A DNA stretch of 64,000 bases from Rivularia sp963920925 (GCF_963920925.1 NZ_CAWUDI010000001.1:248001-312000), one strand, 5' to 3'; shown: positions 9,369-18,354, counted from the stretch's first letter. The notes: a model not told the origin generated them from the sequence alone. Made by a program: numbers and translations.

Positions 9369-9677
9369 ATGGATAACTTACAAAAATATCGCTTCGTCTG
9401 CACTCTCACTTTCGGCGATGTCTACGGTCAAATAATCGTTTGGTTAATAACTATTACCTTAAGTTTGGCATCTGCATTAGCGCTAATGGGTGCAAGAAGA
9501 CCAGTTTATGCTCTCGCTACAGTCGGACTTGTAGTACTGTTATCCTTGCCTTTCCTACTATTTGCATTTGTGACCACATTATTAAATCATATTGAAGTAT
9601 CTCCCGTAAAACCAGGAACAGAGATGGAACCTATTCCAGGTAACATTTCTCAACAACAACCCGTACAAGCTAGTTAG
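9369..9677 (+). CDS. Small conserved membrane protein, unknown function
   Basis: 102 residues. Two hydrophobic segments are clear: about residues 22-41 (IIVWLITITLSLASALALMG) and about 46-72 (YALATVGLVVLLSLPFLLFAFVTTLL, part quoted). A Pro/Gln-rich soluble tail follows (EMEPIPGNISQQQPVQAS). The ATG at 9369 has GAGG about 9 bases upstream. No family is recognised. It precedes sdhA in the same direction, but 163 bases of tandem repeats lie between them, and it lacks the haem-ligating histidines of a succinate dehydrogenase membrane anchor, so I do not call it SdhC/D. Confidence 0.7.
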   Translation: MDNLQKYRFVCTLTFGDVYGQIIVWLITITLSLASALALMGARRPVYALATVGLVVLLSLPFLLFAFVTTLLNHIEVSPVKPGTEMEPIPGNISQQQPVQAS

Positions 9678-9790
9678 TTGATAGTGGTTAGTGGTTAGTG
9701 GTTGGGAGTTAGGAGTTAGGAGTTAGGGATTAGGAATTAACTTGTCCCCTTGTCTCCTTGTCCCCTTGTCTCCCAATCTCCCCATCTCCC
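9678..9790. repeat. Short tandem repeats between membrane gene and sdhA
   Basis: First part is G-rich (gtggttagtgg, then gttaggagttaggagtta, 7-bp units). The second part is C-rich (ttgtccccttgtctccttgtcccc, part quoted, 8-bp units). The switch from G-rich after a stop to C-rich before a start recurs in the window. Confidence 0.85.
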
Positions 9791-9840
9791 CCCAACATAA
9801 GTAACTATAGATAAATAGGTTTCTTAAAGTCGGGGGAGTC

Positions 9841-11568
9841 ATGTTAGAACACGATGTAATCATAGTTGGTGGCGGGTTGGCTGGAAGTCGTGCTGCTGTG
9901 GAAATTGCACGGACTAATCCTAGTTTAAGTATTGCTGTAATTGCTAAAACTCACCCAATTCGTTCGCATTCGGTGGCGGCACAAGGTGGTATGGCGGCTT
10001 CACTGAAGAATGTGGATTCTGCCGATACATGGGAAGCTCACGCTTTTGATACGGTTAAAGGTTCCGACTATTTAGCGGATCAAGATGCAGTCGAAATTCT
10101 CACCAAAGAAGCGCCGGATGTAGTCATCGATTTAGAACACATGGGTGTTTTGTTCTCGCGTTTGGATGACGGTAGAATTGCTCAACGGGCATTTGGCGGA
10201 CATTCTCACAATCGTACTTGTTACGCTGCCGATAAAACTGGCCATGCTATTTTGCATGAATTGGTGAATAATTTGCGGCGTTATGGCGTACACATTTATG
10301 ATGAATGGTACGTCATGCGCTTGATATTGGAAGAAAATCAAGCCAAAGGCGTATTAATGTTCCGCATCCTTGATGGACATATGGAAGTGATGCGAGCAAA
10401 AGCCGTGATGTTTGCGACTGGTGGTTACGGTAGAGCTTTTAATACTACTTCAAATGATTATGCTTCTACAGGTGATGGTTTGGCGATTACAGCCCTTGCC
10501 GGGTTGCCATTACAAGATATGGAATTTGTGCAATTTCACCCAACGGGATTGTATCCGGTAGGCGTATTAATTTCCGAAGCCGTGCGTGGTGAAGGTGCAT
10601 ATTTGATTAATTGCGAAGGCGATCGCTTTATGAAAAATTACGCTCCTTCTCGCATGGAATTAGCACCACGGGATATTACATCAAGAGCAATTACTCGTGA
10701 AGTCCGCGCAGGAAGAGGCGCTCATGCCGATGGTAGTCCCGGTGGCCCCTGTGTTTATCTTGATTTACGGCACATGGGTAAAGAAAAAATCATGAGTCGG
10801 GTTCCCTTTTGTTGGGAAGAAGCACATCGTTTAGTAGGAGTTGATGCCGTAAACGAACCAATGCCCATACGTCCCACAATTCACTATTCGATGGGTGGTA
10901 TCCCAGTAAACACCGACGGACAAGTTCGCAGCAGTAATGATGGTTTAGTTGAAAGCTTCTTTGCAGCAGGAGAAAGCGCTTGTGTATCCGTACATGGAGC
11001 AAATCGCCTCGGTAGTAATTCGCTGTTGGAATGTGTAGTTTACGGACGTAGAACCGGAGCAACTATAGCTAAATACGTAGAAAATCGGAAATTACCTTCT
11101 ATAGACGAGCAGCGTTATATCAATGAAGCTAAAGAGCAAATTCAAAGTTTGTTAGAGCAGCCTGGAGAATACCGGATCGATCAAATAAGGCGAGAATTCC
11201 AAGATGCCATGACAGATTATTGCGGCGTATTCCGTAACGAAGAATTGATGACACAAGGATTAGAAAAAATAGAACAAATCCAGAATAATTACTCGCAAAT
11301 CTACTTAGATGATAAAGGAAGTTGTTGGAATACAGAACTTATTGAAGCTTTAGAGTTAAGAAGCTTGATGGTAGTCGGAAAAATGATTTTGACATCAGCA
11401 CTGAATCGTCAGGAAAGTAGGGGAGCGCATTGTCGAGAAGATTTTACCGAAAGAGACGACGAGAAGTATTTGCAGCATACAATGGCTTACTATTCCGCAG
11501 CCGGAATTGATATTCAATATCGTCCAGTTTCAATAACCATGTTTGAGCCGAAAGAGAGGAAATATTAA
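9841..11568 (+). CDS. sdhA: Succinate dehydrogenase/fumarate reductase flavoprotein subunit
   Basis: 575 residues, normal length for SdhA. The FAD-binding Rossmann motif is DVIIVGGGLAGSRAA (residues 5-19). RSHSVAAQGGM holds the His (residue 43) that carries covalent FAD in the family. GGHSHNRTCYAADKTG and QFHPTGLYP are dicarboxylate-site blocks, and the C-terminal GAHCREDFTERDD is typical. The enzyme oxidises succinate to fumarate and passes electrons to the quinone pool. A GGGGGAG ribosome site lies directly upstream of the ATG. No iron-sulfur subunit (sdhB) or membrane anchor lies nearby, which is usual in cyanobacteria, where sdhA and sdhB are unlinked. Confidence 0.95.
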   Translation: MLEHDVIIVGGGLAGSRAAVEIARTNPSLSIAVIAKTHPIRSHSVAAQGGMAASLKNVDSADTWEAHAFDTVKGSDYLADQDAVEILTKEAPDVVIDLEHMGVLFSRLDDGRIAQRAFGGHSHNRTCYAADKTGHAILHELVNNLRRYGVHIYDEWYVMRLILEENQAKGVLMFRILDGHMEVMRAKAVMFATGGYGRAFNTTSNDYASTGDGLAITALAGLPLQDMEFVQFHPTGLYPVGVLISEAVRGEGAYLINCEGDRFMKNYAPSRMELAPRDITSRAITREVRAGRGAHADGSPGGPCVYLDLRHMGKEKIMSRVPFCWEEAHRLVGVDAVNEPMPIRPTIHYSMGGIPVNTDGQVRSSNDGLVESFFAAGESACVSVHGANRLGSNSLLECVVYGRRTGATIAKYVENRKLPSIDEQRYINEAKEQIQSLLEQPGEYRIDQIRREFQDAMTDYCGVFRNEELMTQGLEKIEQIQNNYSQIYLDDKGSCWNTELIEALELRSLMVVGKMILTSALNRQESRGAHCREDFTERDDEKYLQHTMAYYSAAGIDIQYRPVSITMFEPKERKY

Positions 11569-11624
11569 GGGATTGAAAATTCAAAATTGGTAATTTTGCT
11601 TTCTCGTTAGCCCGCGAATTAATT

Positions 11625-11655
11625 TGTAGAGACGCAAGGGTATCGCGTCTCTACA
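11625..11655. repeat. Inverted repeat TGTAGAGACGC...GCGTCTCTACA
   Basis: Perfect 11-base arms around a 9-base loop. It lies between the converging sdhA and pentapeptide genes and could stop transcription from either side, although no T-run follows. This hairpin type is a common dispersed cyanobacterial repeat. Confidence 0.75.
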
Positions 11656-11696
11656 TCTGTATTGATAACAGAAATTTGTTCGGTGAGGGCGTTTTT

Positions 11697-12971
11697 TTAT
11701 TCGTGAATAGTACCATCCGGCATCATAGCGCCTGTAAGGTTTGCACCATCAAGAATTGCTCCTGCTAAGTTGGCGGCTTCTAAACAAGCTTTTTCTAAGT
11801 TGGCATCTGTTAAATCAGCCCCACGTAAATCCGCTGAGGTGAGTTGTGCGTTGCTTAAATCGGTATCCTCTAAATATGCTCCACACAAATTTGCTTTTAG
11901 TAAATCGGCTCCACTTAGATTAGCGCCGCTAAAACAGGCTTTAATAAGATTTGATCCACTTAAATTAGCATCATTTAACTTTGCACAATTAAATTTTGCT
12001 TTTTGCAAATTAGCTTGACTTAAAGTTGCTGCGGTTAAGTTAACTCCACTAAGATTAACTCCAGTAAGATTAGCTCCGTAAAAATTAGCGCTGATTAACC
12101 TTGTTTCATTACTAAACTCTGCTTTTTGTAAATTAGTTTGTCTCAAATCTGTTACGGTTAAGTCAACTCCACTAAAATTAACTCCAGTAAGATTAGCTCC
12201 ATGAAAATTAGCACCAATTAGATCGCTACAAGCGCTGAAAGTTGCTCCGCTTAAGTTAGCATTACTAAAATTAGCTTTAATCAAATTTGCTCCTTCTAAA
12301 CAAGCATTTGATAAATTTGCTTGACTTAAATCTGCTTGGCTTAAGTTAGCTTCAGTTAAAATCGCTTCTTTCAAATTGGCATTACATAAATTTATGTTAT
12401 TCAAATCAGCTTGTGTCAAATTTGCACCACTGAGGTTTTGATTACTCCAGTTGGTACCACTCAACCTTGCTTGAGTTAAATTAGCCTTACTTAAATTCAC
12501 ATCGCTTGGTGAATCTTGAGTTAAATCAGCGCCAGTTAAATTAATCCCCGTGAAATTGCGATCGCCATTTTCATACCTTTCCCAAAATTCCTCAGCAGTA
12601 ACAATTTCGCCATCACTAATTTCTTCATCTTCTTCGACTTTCGGTAGTTTGGTAACATCACCTAAGTGATTTTCTTGCTCACCATCATTAATATCAACTT
12701 CTTTAATCGCAACAGCACTTTCCACAATGACATCAGGCTCCTGCTCGAAGTGCTGTTGCAACTGTGCTACTTGCGCGGATAGTTGTAAAACCTTCTCCTG
12801 CGTGCTTTCTACCTGCGATAATTCCGCTAACTTATTAAAATCCTGCTTTAATTCATCAAAACAGCGTTTCAACCAAACAATATTCTTTTTCCAAATATCT
12901 TGTTGCGCTTCAAGTTGCTCTATTCTAGAAACCAATAAAGCTAAATTATGATTTGCATTTGAAATAGTCAT
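11697..12971 (-). CDS. Pentapeptide-repeat protein with N-terminal coiled coil
   Basis: 424 residues. Residues about 1-75 are heptad-like and coiled-coil forming (LLVSRIEQLEAQQDIWKKNI, VLQLSAQVAQLQQHF). An acidic linker to about 130 follows, then about 50 A(N/D)LXX pentapeptides to the C-terminus (GANLTQADLNNINLCNANLK is an example), expected to fold as a right-handed quadrilateral beta-helix. A few longer turns (SACSDLIGANFHGANLTGVN) interrupt the period and are repeated twice, a sign of internal duplication. No signal peptide, so cytosolic. Function unknown; the fold is used for protein-protein contact and, in a few cases, DNA mimicry. A decayed paralogue of its N-terminal part lies at 14013-14446. 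Confidence 0.88.
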   Translation of the reverse strand: MTISNANHNLALLVSRIEQLEAQQDIWKKNIVWLKRCFDELKQDFNKLAELSQVESTQEKVLQLSAQVAQLQQHFEQEPDVIVESAVAIKEVDINDGEQENHLGDVTKLPKVEEDEEISDGEIVTAEEFWERYENGDRNFTGINLTGADLTQDSPSDVNLSKANLTQARLSGTNWSNQNLSGANLTQADLNNINLCNANLKEAILTEANLSQADLSQANLSNACLEGANLIKANFSNANLSGATFSACSDLIGANFHGANLTGVNFSGVDLTVTDLRQTNLQKAEFSNETRLISANFYGANLTGVNLSGVNLTAATLSQANLQKAKFNCAKLNDANLSGSNLIKACFSGANLSGADLLKANLCGAYLEDTDLSNAQLTSADLRGADLTDANLEKACLEAANLAGAILDGANLTGAMMPDGTIHE

Positions 12972-13113
12972 TAAAATCCGCCTACTGTAGAATACGTGTT
13001 AATACAGGGATGGCAGCAATACATATATATTTATAGTGCAACCCCATATTTAAGTTGCCCAAAATTACAACGACATTCACAGGCTTTGCATTAATAGCGG
13101 AAAAATTACTTTA

Positions 13114-13536
13114 CTAAGTTGGCAAATTAAACATACCAGCCTTTATCAATAACTTACGTTCTTCTAATCTATCTTGGCGATTAAGTTGTAATAATTTTAC
13201 GGTAACTCTTCCTATAGGTGTAATACCAGCAAACTCAGCCTGATTTACACTAAAATGGTCGCTCCAGTTATCTTGACGAGGATTGTATAGTGGAGCAATA
13301 TTTCCTGTTTGTGGGTCAATTGAAGCTAAATCACTACCTTTATGCTTGTTGCACAAAGCACAGGAGAGAGCCAAATTATCAGCTTGTGTTAAACCACCAT
13401 GTTTCTCAGCAATTATGTGGTCTACCTCATGAGAAACTAGGGCTGCAACTTCAGGGAAAAAGCAATATTCACAACAATGTTTAGCGCGTTCATAAATTAG
13501 CTTACGTAGGGCAGATGCAATATAACTTTTACTCAT
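13114..13536 (-). CDS. HNH endonuclease
   Basis: 140 residues with a complete HNH/beta-beta-alpha-metal core: CCEYCFFPE (CxxC zinc pair), SHEVDHIIAEKHGG (catalytic His region), DNLALSCALCNKHKGSD (Asn and second CxxC with final His). The family cuts double-stranded DNA. The stand-alone short form is widespread in cyanobacteria. The start ATG at 13536 lies 9 bases after the stop of the 13546-13899 gene, so the two form an operon. Role unknown: it could be a homing or defence nuclease, or a housekeeping one. Confidence 0.88.
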   Translation of the reverse strand: MSKSYIASALRKLIYERAKHCCEYCFFPEVAALVSHEVDHIIAEKHGGLTQADNLALSCALCNKHKGSDLASIDPQTGNIAPLYNPRQDNWSDHFSVNQAEFAGITPIGRVTVKLLQLNRQDRLEERKLLIKAGMFNLPT

Positions 13537-13545
13537 AGCATAGCC

Positions 13546-13899
13546 TTAACTTGCTTTAAGTTTGATAAATGCCTTAGTTTTAGCAATTCTTACCAAATGC
13601 TCTAAATATTGATACTGTTCCCAGATTTGTTCTTCTTGGGGTGTAAGTTTTTGAGTGCGATTTTTTTCTAGCAACTCAGAAATCTGCTGCTGAAATTCTG
13701 GCGATGGGCGTAAAGCTATAATTTCTTCTGGTGTAGGAAGTTGAGCGAAAAATTCTAAAACTTCTGCGGTACCTGTAAAACCTGTATTGGATAAAGCATT
13801 TAACTCGCGCAATCCTAATTCTAAAATTTGCGGAAGCTTATCTTCTAATAAGTTCAAGCGTCTGGCTAAATCTTCAGGGATATCTAAACTAACTCGCAT
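13546..13899 (-). CDS. Small protein upstream of the HNH nuclease, antitoxin-like N-terminus
   Basis: About 117 residues from the ATG at 13899 (MRVSLDIPEDLARRL); an in-frame GTG at 13914 would add five residues. The N-terminus resembles the short strand and first helix of a ribbon-helix-helix regulator, followed by predicted helices rich in Leu, Glu and Gln (EEQIWEQYQYLEHLVRIAKT). No family is recognised with certainty. It is co-transcribed with and precedes the HNH nuclease gene (9-base gap), an order common for antitoxin-toxin or regulator-effector pairs. That role is inference from context only. Confidence 0.65.
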   Translation of the reverse strand: MRVSLDIPEDLARRLNLLEDKLPQILELGLRELNALSNTGFTGTAEVLEFFAQLPTPEEIIALRPSPEFQQQISELLEKNRTQKLTPQEEQIWEQYQYLEHLVRIAKTKAFIKLKAS

Positions 13900-14012
13900 G
13901 GCTTTATTTTCCACTTATTTTCTACAAACCCTTGGAAATTAATATATCAATTTTACTGATAACGCGGTAAAAATTCCGTACTCTCAATAGTTTCTTCTAC
14001 CGCATAAATCCC

Positions 14013-14446
14013 CTACAGCAAAAACAACATTCTTCCTGCTTTAAATTCTTTCTCAGCTTCAGATATAAGTTCAATATTTTCTTTAGTCTCTTCGTCTTCT
14101 TCAGGATTTTCTTCCATTAAGTCAAGTAAATGGCTTACCATTTCATCATCATCTAATTCTTCTCGATCGATGATTCCATTATTTCCAGGATATATAAAGC
14201 CGCTATCCCCAATTGATAATTGATTTTCTTATTGCTTTAATTGTGCAACTTGTGCGGATAACTGTAAAATTGTCTCCTGCATAGTTTCTATTTGCTGTGG
14301 CTCCTTCCTAGTCGCAAAATCTCGCTTTAACTCATGAGGGAACGCTGTAACATCAAAGTGTTTTCTTTCCAGATGCTTTCCGCTTCTAACTGTATTAATC
14401 TAAAGACTAAAGACTCTATATCACGATTAAAATTAAAAGTATTCAT
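14013..14446 (-). pseudogene. Decayed paralogue of the pentapeptide protein N-terminal region
   Basis: Reading from the ATG at 14446 gives MNTFNFNRDIESLVFRLIQL, EAESIWKENTLMLQRSLMS and a stop. A frame change restores HELKRDFATRKEPQQIETMQ and ETILQLSAQVAQLKQ, then a stop. This matches residues about 1-65 of the protein at 12971 (ELKQDF, LQLSAQVAQLQQ). After an attgataattg heptamer repeat, the frame resumes as an acidic stretch (IDREELDDDEMVSHLLDLME) ending at 14013. Thus there is one frameshift, a stop, a repeat insertion and complete loss of the pentapeptide coil. A relic of a tandem or dispersed duplication. Confidence 0.75.
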
Positions 14447-14728
14447 ACAAATATTACTGTTGTAGCGGTGCCCGATAATACAATTGCAAACAAGTAATAG
14501 TTAGACAATTTTAGATTTCAATTGCCTGTTGCTGACACCCACAGTAACAAAAATGACAGCGGTAAGCTTGACGTGAATGTTGTTTTTATGACTAATAATC
14601 TTTTTAATTATCAAAAACGATTTTATACCTGATGATGAGAAAATTAAAAATGCAGTCGCAAAAAACAATTTGTATCCCGTACTGCCATTTCTATAAAAGT
14701 TTCGTTTGACCTATTTGTGACATCTAAT

Positions 14729-15922
14729 ATGCGAACTATTGCCGAGATAAACGAAAAAATAAACCGTAAAAAGGCCGTAGTTTTAACAATTGAAGAATTG
14801 AAAGCAAAAGTCGCAGAGGTAGGGGTTGCTAAAGCTGCAAAACAAGTCGATGTAGTTACCACTGGCACTTTTGAGCAAATGGAATCTAGCGGTGCCATTA
14901 TTAACCTCGGACATACGGATCCGCCGATTAAAATTCGCCGCTGCTGGTTGGATGGTGTACCGGCATATTCCGGTTTTGGAGCAGTGGATTTATATTTAGG
15001 TGCTAGCAGCACTGCCGAACCGTTAGAAGGAGAAACAGGGAGTAGTGGGGAAGCTGGTTCAAATATATTAAAAGGTGGCGGTAATGTTATTGAAGATTTA
15101 ATCGCAGGTAAACCAGTACAGGTAAGAGCGCTGGGACAAGTAACTGATTGTTACCCTAGAGCTAGTTTTGAAACTACTATTACTCGCGATACTATAAATC
15201 AGTTTTATTTATTTAATCCGCGCAATTTATATCAAAATTTTATTGTAGGTGTAAACGGTGGAGAGAGTCCGCTTTATACCTATCTTGGCGTGCTGCAACC
15301 GCGTTTGGGAAATGCAGTTTATTCTAATCCGGGTGCGATTTCACCTTTACTGAATGACCCATATTTAAAGCTTGTGGGTATCGGAACGCGAATTTTTTTA
15401 GGTGGTGGAATTGGCTATGTGACTTGGGAAGGCACGCAACACAATCCAATGCAAAAGCGTTTACCCAATGATACGCCAGTTGGGCCTGCTGCGACTTTGG
15501 CTTTAATCGGCGATGCCAAGCAAATGGATGCGCGTTGGGTAAGAGGTTGTTATTTTAAAAATTATGGCCCTTCGATCATGCTGGGGGTAGGGGTACCGCT
15601 ACCAGTATTAAATGAGGAAGTAGTAGAGCGTTGCGCCATACAAGACAAAGATATAGTCGCGCCGATAGTAGACTTTTCCATTCCCCGACGGGTGCGTCCT
15701 ACCTTTGGTTTGGTTAGCTATACCCAACTCAAATCTGGACGCATCACCATTGACGGCAAAACAGTAAGAGTAGCCCCACTAGCGAGTATATTTCTCTCCC
15801 GACAGGTAGCCATTGAATTAAAGCAATGGATTCAACTAGGTAAATTTACCCTTACCGAACCAGTTGCTCCAATTTCAATGGACAGGTCTTTTCTCCCCCA
15901 AGACCGTTGGAAGGAGTTTTGA
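14729..15922 (+). CDS. HcyBio-family homocysteine biosynthesis protein (DUF39/COG1900)
   Basis: About 397 residues from the ATG at 14729; a GTG at 14717 would add four. Family blocks seen: RTIAEINEKINRKKAVVLTI, VVTTGTFEQMESSGAIINLG, KIRRCWLDGVPAYSGFGAVD, the glycine-rich FLGGGIGYVTWEGTQHNP and RRVRPTFGLVSYTQLKSG. In methanogens relatives make homocysteine by sulfur transfer to aspartate semialdehyde; the cyanobacterial proteins are presumed to act in methionine or sulfur assimilation. Cys positions include RRCWLDG and RGCYFKNYG. There are no ferredoxin domains in this copy, unlike some archaeal proteins. Isolated, followed by 7-bp repeats. Confidence 0.85.
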   Translation: MRTIAEINEKINRKKAVVLTIEELKAKVAEVGVAKAAKQVDVVTTGTFEQMESSGAIINLGHTDPPIKIRRCWLDGVPAYSGFGAVDLYLGASSTAEPLEGETGSSGEAGSNILKGGGNVIEDLIAGKPVQVRALGQVTDCYPRASFETTITRDTINQFYLFNPRNLYQNFIVGVNGGESPLYTYLGVLQPRLGNAVYSNPGAISPLLNDPYLKLVGIGTRIFLGGGIGYVTWEGTQHNPMQKRLPNDTPVGPAATLALIGDAKQMDARWVRGCYFKNYGPSIMLGVGVPLPVLNEEVVERCAIQDKDIVAPIVDFSIPRRVRPTFGLVSYTQLKSGRITIDGKTVRVAPLASIFLSRQVAIELKQWIQLGKFTLTEPVAPISMDRSFLPQDRWKEF

Positions 15923-15924
15923 AT

Positions 15925-16046
15925 AGTTAGGAGTTAGGAGTTAGGAGTTATTAAGGTTAAAGGTCAAAGGTCAAAGGTCAAAAGTTAAAATCCCCTTGTC
16001 CCCTTGTCCCCTTGTCCCCTTGTCCCCTTGTCCCCTTGTCCCCTTG
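15925..16046. repeat. Three tandem repeat blocks ending at a stop codon
   Basis: Block 1: (gttagga)n after the HcyBio stop. Block 2: (aaaggtc)n near 15957-15985. Block 3: seven perfect copies of the 8-mer TCCCCTTG from 15991 to 16046, running almost into the stop codon (16050-16052) of the minus-strand gene. Confidence 0.95.
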
Positions 16047-16049
16047 TCC

Positions 16050-17105
16050 CTACTCTTCAGGTGGCTTACTACGCTTAACGGGCTTGGGAGCCGGTCGATT
16101 ATTCGCGGGTTTTGGAGCATCTCCCGATTGACCTGCTTTCTTGACAGGACGTGGAGTATCACCGCTTTGTCGTTTGTTATACGGTCTAGCACCTCCGGCT
16201 CCAGCTCTGCGAGGTGGTCTTCCTCCTCCTGCTCCTCCTGCTCCTCTTTTGAAGGGAGGTCGGCGTTTTTTGGGTAAGTCGGCGATGAATTCGGCTTTCT
16301 CGATCATCAAGAGGTCTGCTTGTCGCTGGACTTGGAAGTCCCAGAATTTTCCGACAGCTTTGGTTTCTAACTTACCCGTTAGTTTCAACTTGAAATATTT
16401 GGGTTTGTCGTCATTTTTGCGAGGTGCTTGCTTGATTTTAACCACCAAGTTACCAGCGTCAAAAGATTGGTAAACAACTTCACCACGAACGGAAAAACCA
16501 CCATCTGGAATTTCTGATGAAGGTGTAAGTTCACCTGCTGGTTCGGACGTTGGAGATGGCGAATCATCCGCAACCGATTCGTCAGCTTCAGTCTCAGTAG
16601 TTGTAGATTCTGGGGATTCCTCTGTAGTTTGCCGATTTACGGCTAACTTTTCTGGTTCCCAGACTCCGACAATTTGGAGATGAAGATTGTCATTTTCTTG
16701 TCGAGTACGCGGATAAACCACCCACAAGTGGTCTTTTTCTAAGTCCAGATGGTTTTTAACCAAACTCATAATCCGACCTAAGAGGACGGCATCGAGTTCT
16801 ACATTGTCTGGAGTAACTAACGCACCTTGAGTAAATTGTTCGCTTGTGGGAACGTAACGCCCGCGAACCAAACCGATTGCTCGGTATTGCATTGGTTCCG
16901 AAGGCGGAGGAATTGGTTGTTGCCTTGCGGGTTCGTTAGTTTGAGCGGATTCACTCTTAGCATCAGATTTGTCAACAGTTTGACTATTATCTTTACTCTC
17001 AGCTTTAGAAGAAGTTTCTAAGCTGTTATCTTGCGCTTCCGTAGAAGAAGCAGATAAATTGGAGGATTCGGACGATTCAGAAGACGGCATCAGGTCGGAA
17101 TTCAT
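16050..17105 (-). CDS. Low-complexity cyanobacterial protein with basic proline-rich tail
   Basis: About 351 residues. The ATG at 17105 is chosen because AAGGAG lies 5 bases upstream; longer frames would start inside the ribosome site. Residues 1-75 are Ser/Glu-rich and disordered. A conserved-looking middle (MQYRAIGLVRGRYVPTSEQF ... HLWVVYPRTRQENDNLHLQI) is followed by an acidic Thr/Ser linker and a beta-rich module (FSVRGEVVYQSFDAGNLVVK, KIKQAPRKNDDKPKYFKLKL). The last about 75 residues are Arg/Lys/Gly/Pro-rich (RPPFKRGAGGAGGGRPPRRA), similar in composition to nucleic-acid-binding tails. Function unknown; RNA or DNA binding is only a guess from composition. Divergent from the TPR gene. Confidence 0.75.
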   Translation of the reverse strand: MNSDLMPSSESSESSNLSASSTEAQDNSLETSSKAESKDNSQTVDKSDAKSESAQTNEPARQQPIPPPSEPMQYRAIGLVRGRYVPTSEQFTQGALVTPDNVELDAVLLGRIMSLVKNHLDLEKDHLWVVYPRTRQENDNLHLQIVGVWEPEKLAVNRQTTEESPESTTTETEADESVADDSPSPTSEPAGELTPSSEIPDGGFSVRGEVVYQSFDAGNLVVKIKQAPRKNDDKPKYFKLKLTGKLETKAVGKFWDFQVQRQADLLMIEKAEFIADLPKKRRPPFKRGAGGAGGGRPPRRAGAGGARPYNKRQSGDTPRPVKKAGQSGDAPKPANNRPAPKPVKRSKPPEE

Positions 17106-17494
17106 AAAAACTCCTTGCGGCGGAGACACATCCCATATGGGACTTTACAAAGGCTACTCTCAAGAATAATCGCACGGTGAGCAGGCGGTATATTTCCAAC
17201 CTTACAACCGAAAATAGATAAACTCTATGAGATATGAGATATTAGTGTTGCGAAGTTTCGCATTTAAACACTATTAGGTGTAATTTAGCGTCTTTACACT
17301 TGGAACAAAAGCATACCATAGCTACAATTTCAGACTATTCCTCCTAAAGTCGTCATTTGAGATACGGCTTCACAGCGCGGTTATTTGTTATAAAGTTCAC
17401 AAGTAACACACGGTATTCCGTAAAGTTTTAAGAATTTTTTAGTTTTCAATTTTTCGATACACGATTATTTCATTCAAAGTAAAGGAGGGTGAAG
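17106..17494. promoter_or_regulatory. Divergent promoter region with two palindromes
   Basis: 389 bases between two divergent genes. TCCCATATGGGA (17131-17142) is a perfect 12-bp palindrome. TAGTGTTGCGAA / TTCGCA...AACACTA (17243-17273) forms a larger dyad with inner arms TGCGAA and TTCGCA. Either could bind a dimeric regulator controlling both genes. The TPR gene's ribosome site AAAGGAGG is at 17481-17488. Confidence 0.5.
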
Positions 17495-18352
17495 GTGTCT
17501 CAAGGTCGTAATCGCTGGTTTATGAAAATCGTATTGATATTAGCTGTTATTGCCCTTGTGGGTGGTTCAATGGTTCCTATCATAGCGGCTTTCAATGATT
17601 CCCAACAATCAGGTAATACAGAGAAGGGCACGGGCAATTCTGCTTCAGATCAAAAAGCAAAGTTAGAACTTACTGCAAAGGGTTACGAACAAGTTTTAGA
17701 ACGAGAACCAGAAAACACAACGGCACTACAAGGTTTGTTAGAAGCTCGTCTCCAATTATTTAGATTAGGACAAGGTGACATAAAAGGCATAATTACACCT
17801 TTAGAAAAGTTATCAAAGCTTAACCCGGAAGAAACAAGATACGCCGTACTATTAGCCCAAGCAAAGCAGCAAGCAGGTGACAAAGAAGGAGCCGCTCAAG
17901 CTTACCGTACTGTTTTAGAAACAAAACCAGGAGACTTACCAGCTTTACAGGGTATGGTAGCCCTGCTGTTAGACCAAAAACGCCCCGAAGCTGCGATTGG
18001 TTTACTACAAGAAAGTCTGGATAAAGCCGAAAAAGCAAATAAAATAGAACCCGACAGCGTTGATACTACAGCCGTTCAAGTTTTATTAGGTAGCGTTTAC
18101 GCCAAGGAAAAGCGATACGCTCAAGCTTTATCGACTTACGACAAAGTAATCAAAAATGACCCCAAAGATTTTCGCCCCTTTTTAGCAAAAGCAATGGTTT
18201 TAAAAGATCAAGGAAAAACCGAAGAAGCACAACCTTTATTTGAAAAAGCAAATTCTTTAGCTCCAGCCCGCTACAAAGACGAAATCAACAGACAAGCAAC
18301 CAGCGCTTCTCCAACTCCGACTCCCGAAGTTTCACCTTCACCTGAAGAGTGA
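17495..18352 (+). CDS. Membrane-anchored TPR protein
   Basis: About 285 residues from the GTG at 17495 (MSQGRNRWFMKIVLILAVIA). That start is chosen because AAAGGAGG ends 6 bases upstream; the in-frame GTG at 17489 overlaps the ribosome site. One N-terminal hydrophobic segment (IVLILAVIALVGGSMVPII) is a signal anchor. Residues about 50-260 form five to six tetratricopeptide helical pairs (for example GYEQVLEREPENTTALQGLL; AQALSTYDKVIKNDPKDFRP). The tail is Pro/Ser/Thr-rich (SASPTPTPEVSPSPEE). TPRs mediate protein contacts, probably on the periplasmic or lumen face. Immediately followed by an 8-bp repeat array. Confidence 0.88.
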   Translation: MSQGRNRWFMKIVLILAVIALVGGSMVPIIAAFNDSQQSGNTEKGTGNSASDQKAKLELTAKGYEQVLEREPENTTALQGLLEARLQLFRLGQGDIKGIITPLEKLSKLNPEETRYAVLLAQAKQQAGDKEGAAQAYRTVLETKPGDLPALQGMVALLLDQKRPEAAIGLLQESLDKAEKANKIEPDSVDTTAVQVLLGSVYAKEKRYAQALSTYDKVIKNDPKDFRPFLAKAMVLKDQGKTEEAQPLFEKANSLAPARYKDEINRQATSASPTPTPEVSPSPEE

Positions 18353-18354
18353 TG

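Noticed and set aside
9369..9677. Membrane gene before sdhA as succinate dehydrogenase anchor (SdhC/D)
   Set aside because: No haem-ligating histidine pattern, and separated from sdhA by repeat DNA.
14640..14728. Riboswitch (SAM or similar) before the HcyBio gene
   Set aside because: No conserved pairing or core motif could be recognised by eye.
15925..16046. Tandem arrays as a possible CRISPR
   Set aside because: Units are 7-8 bp with no spacers and no cas genes in the window.
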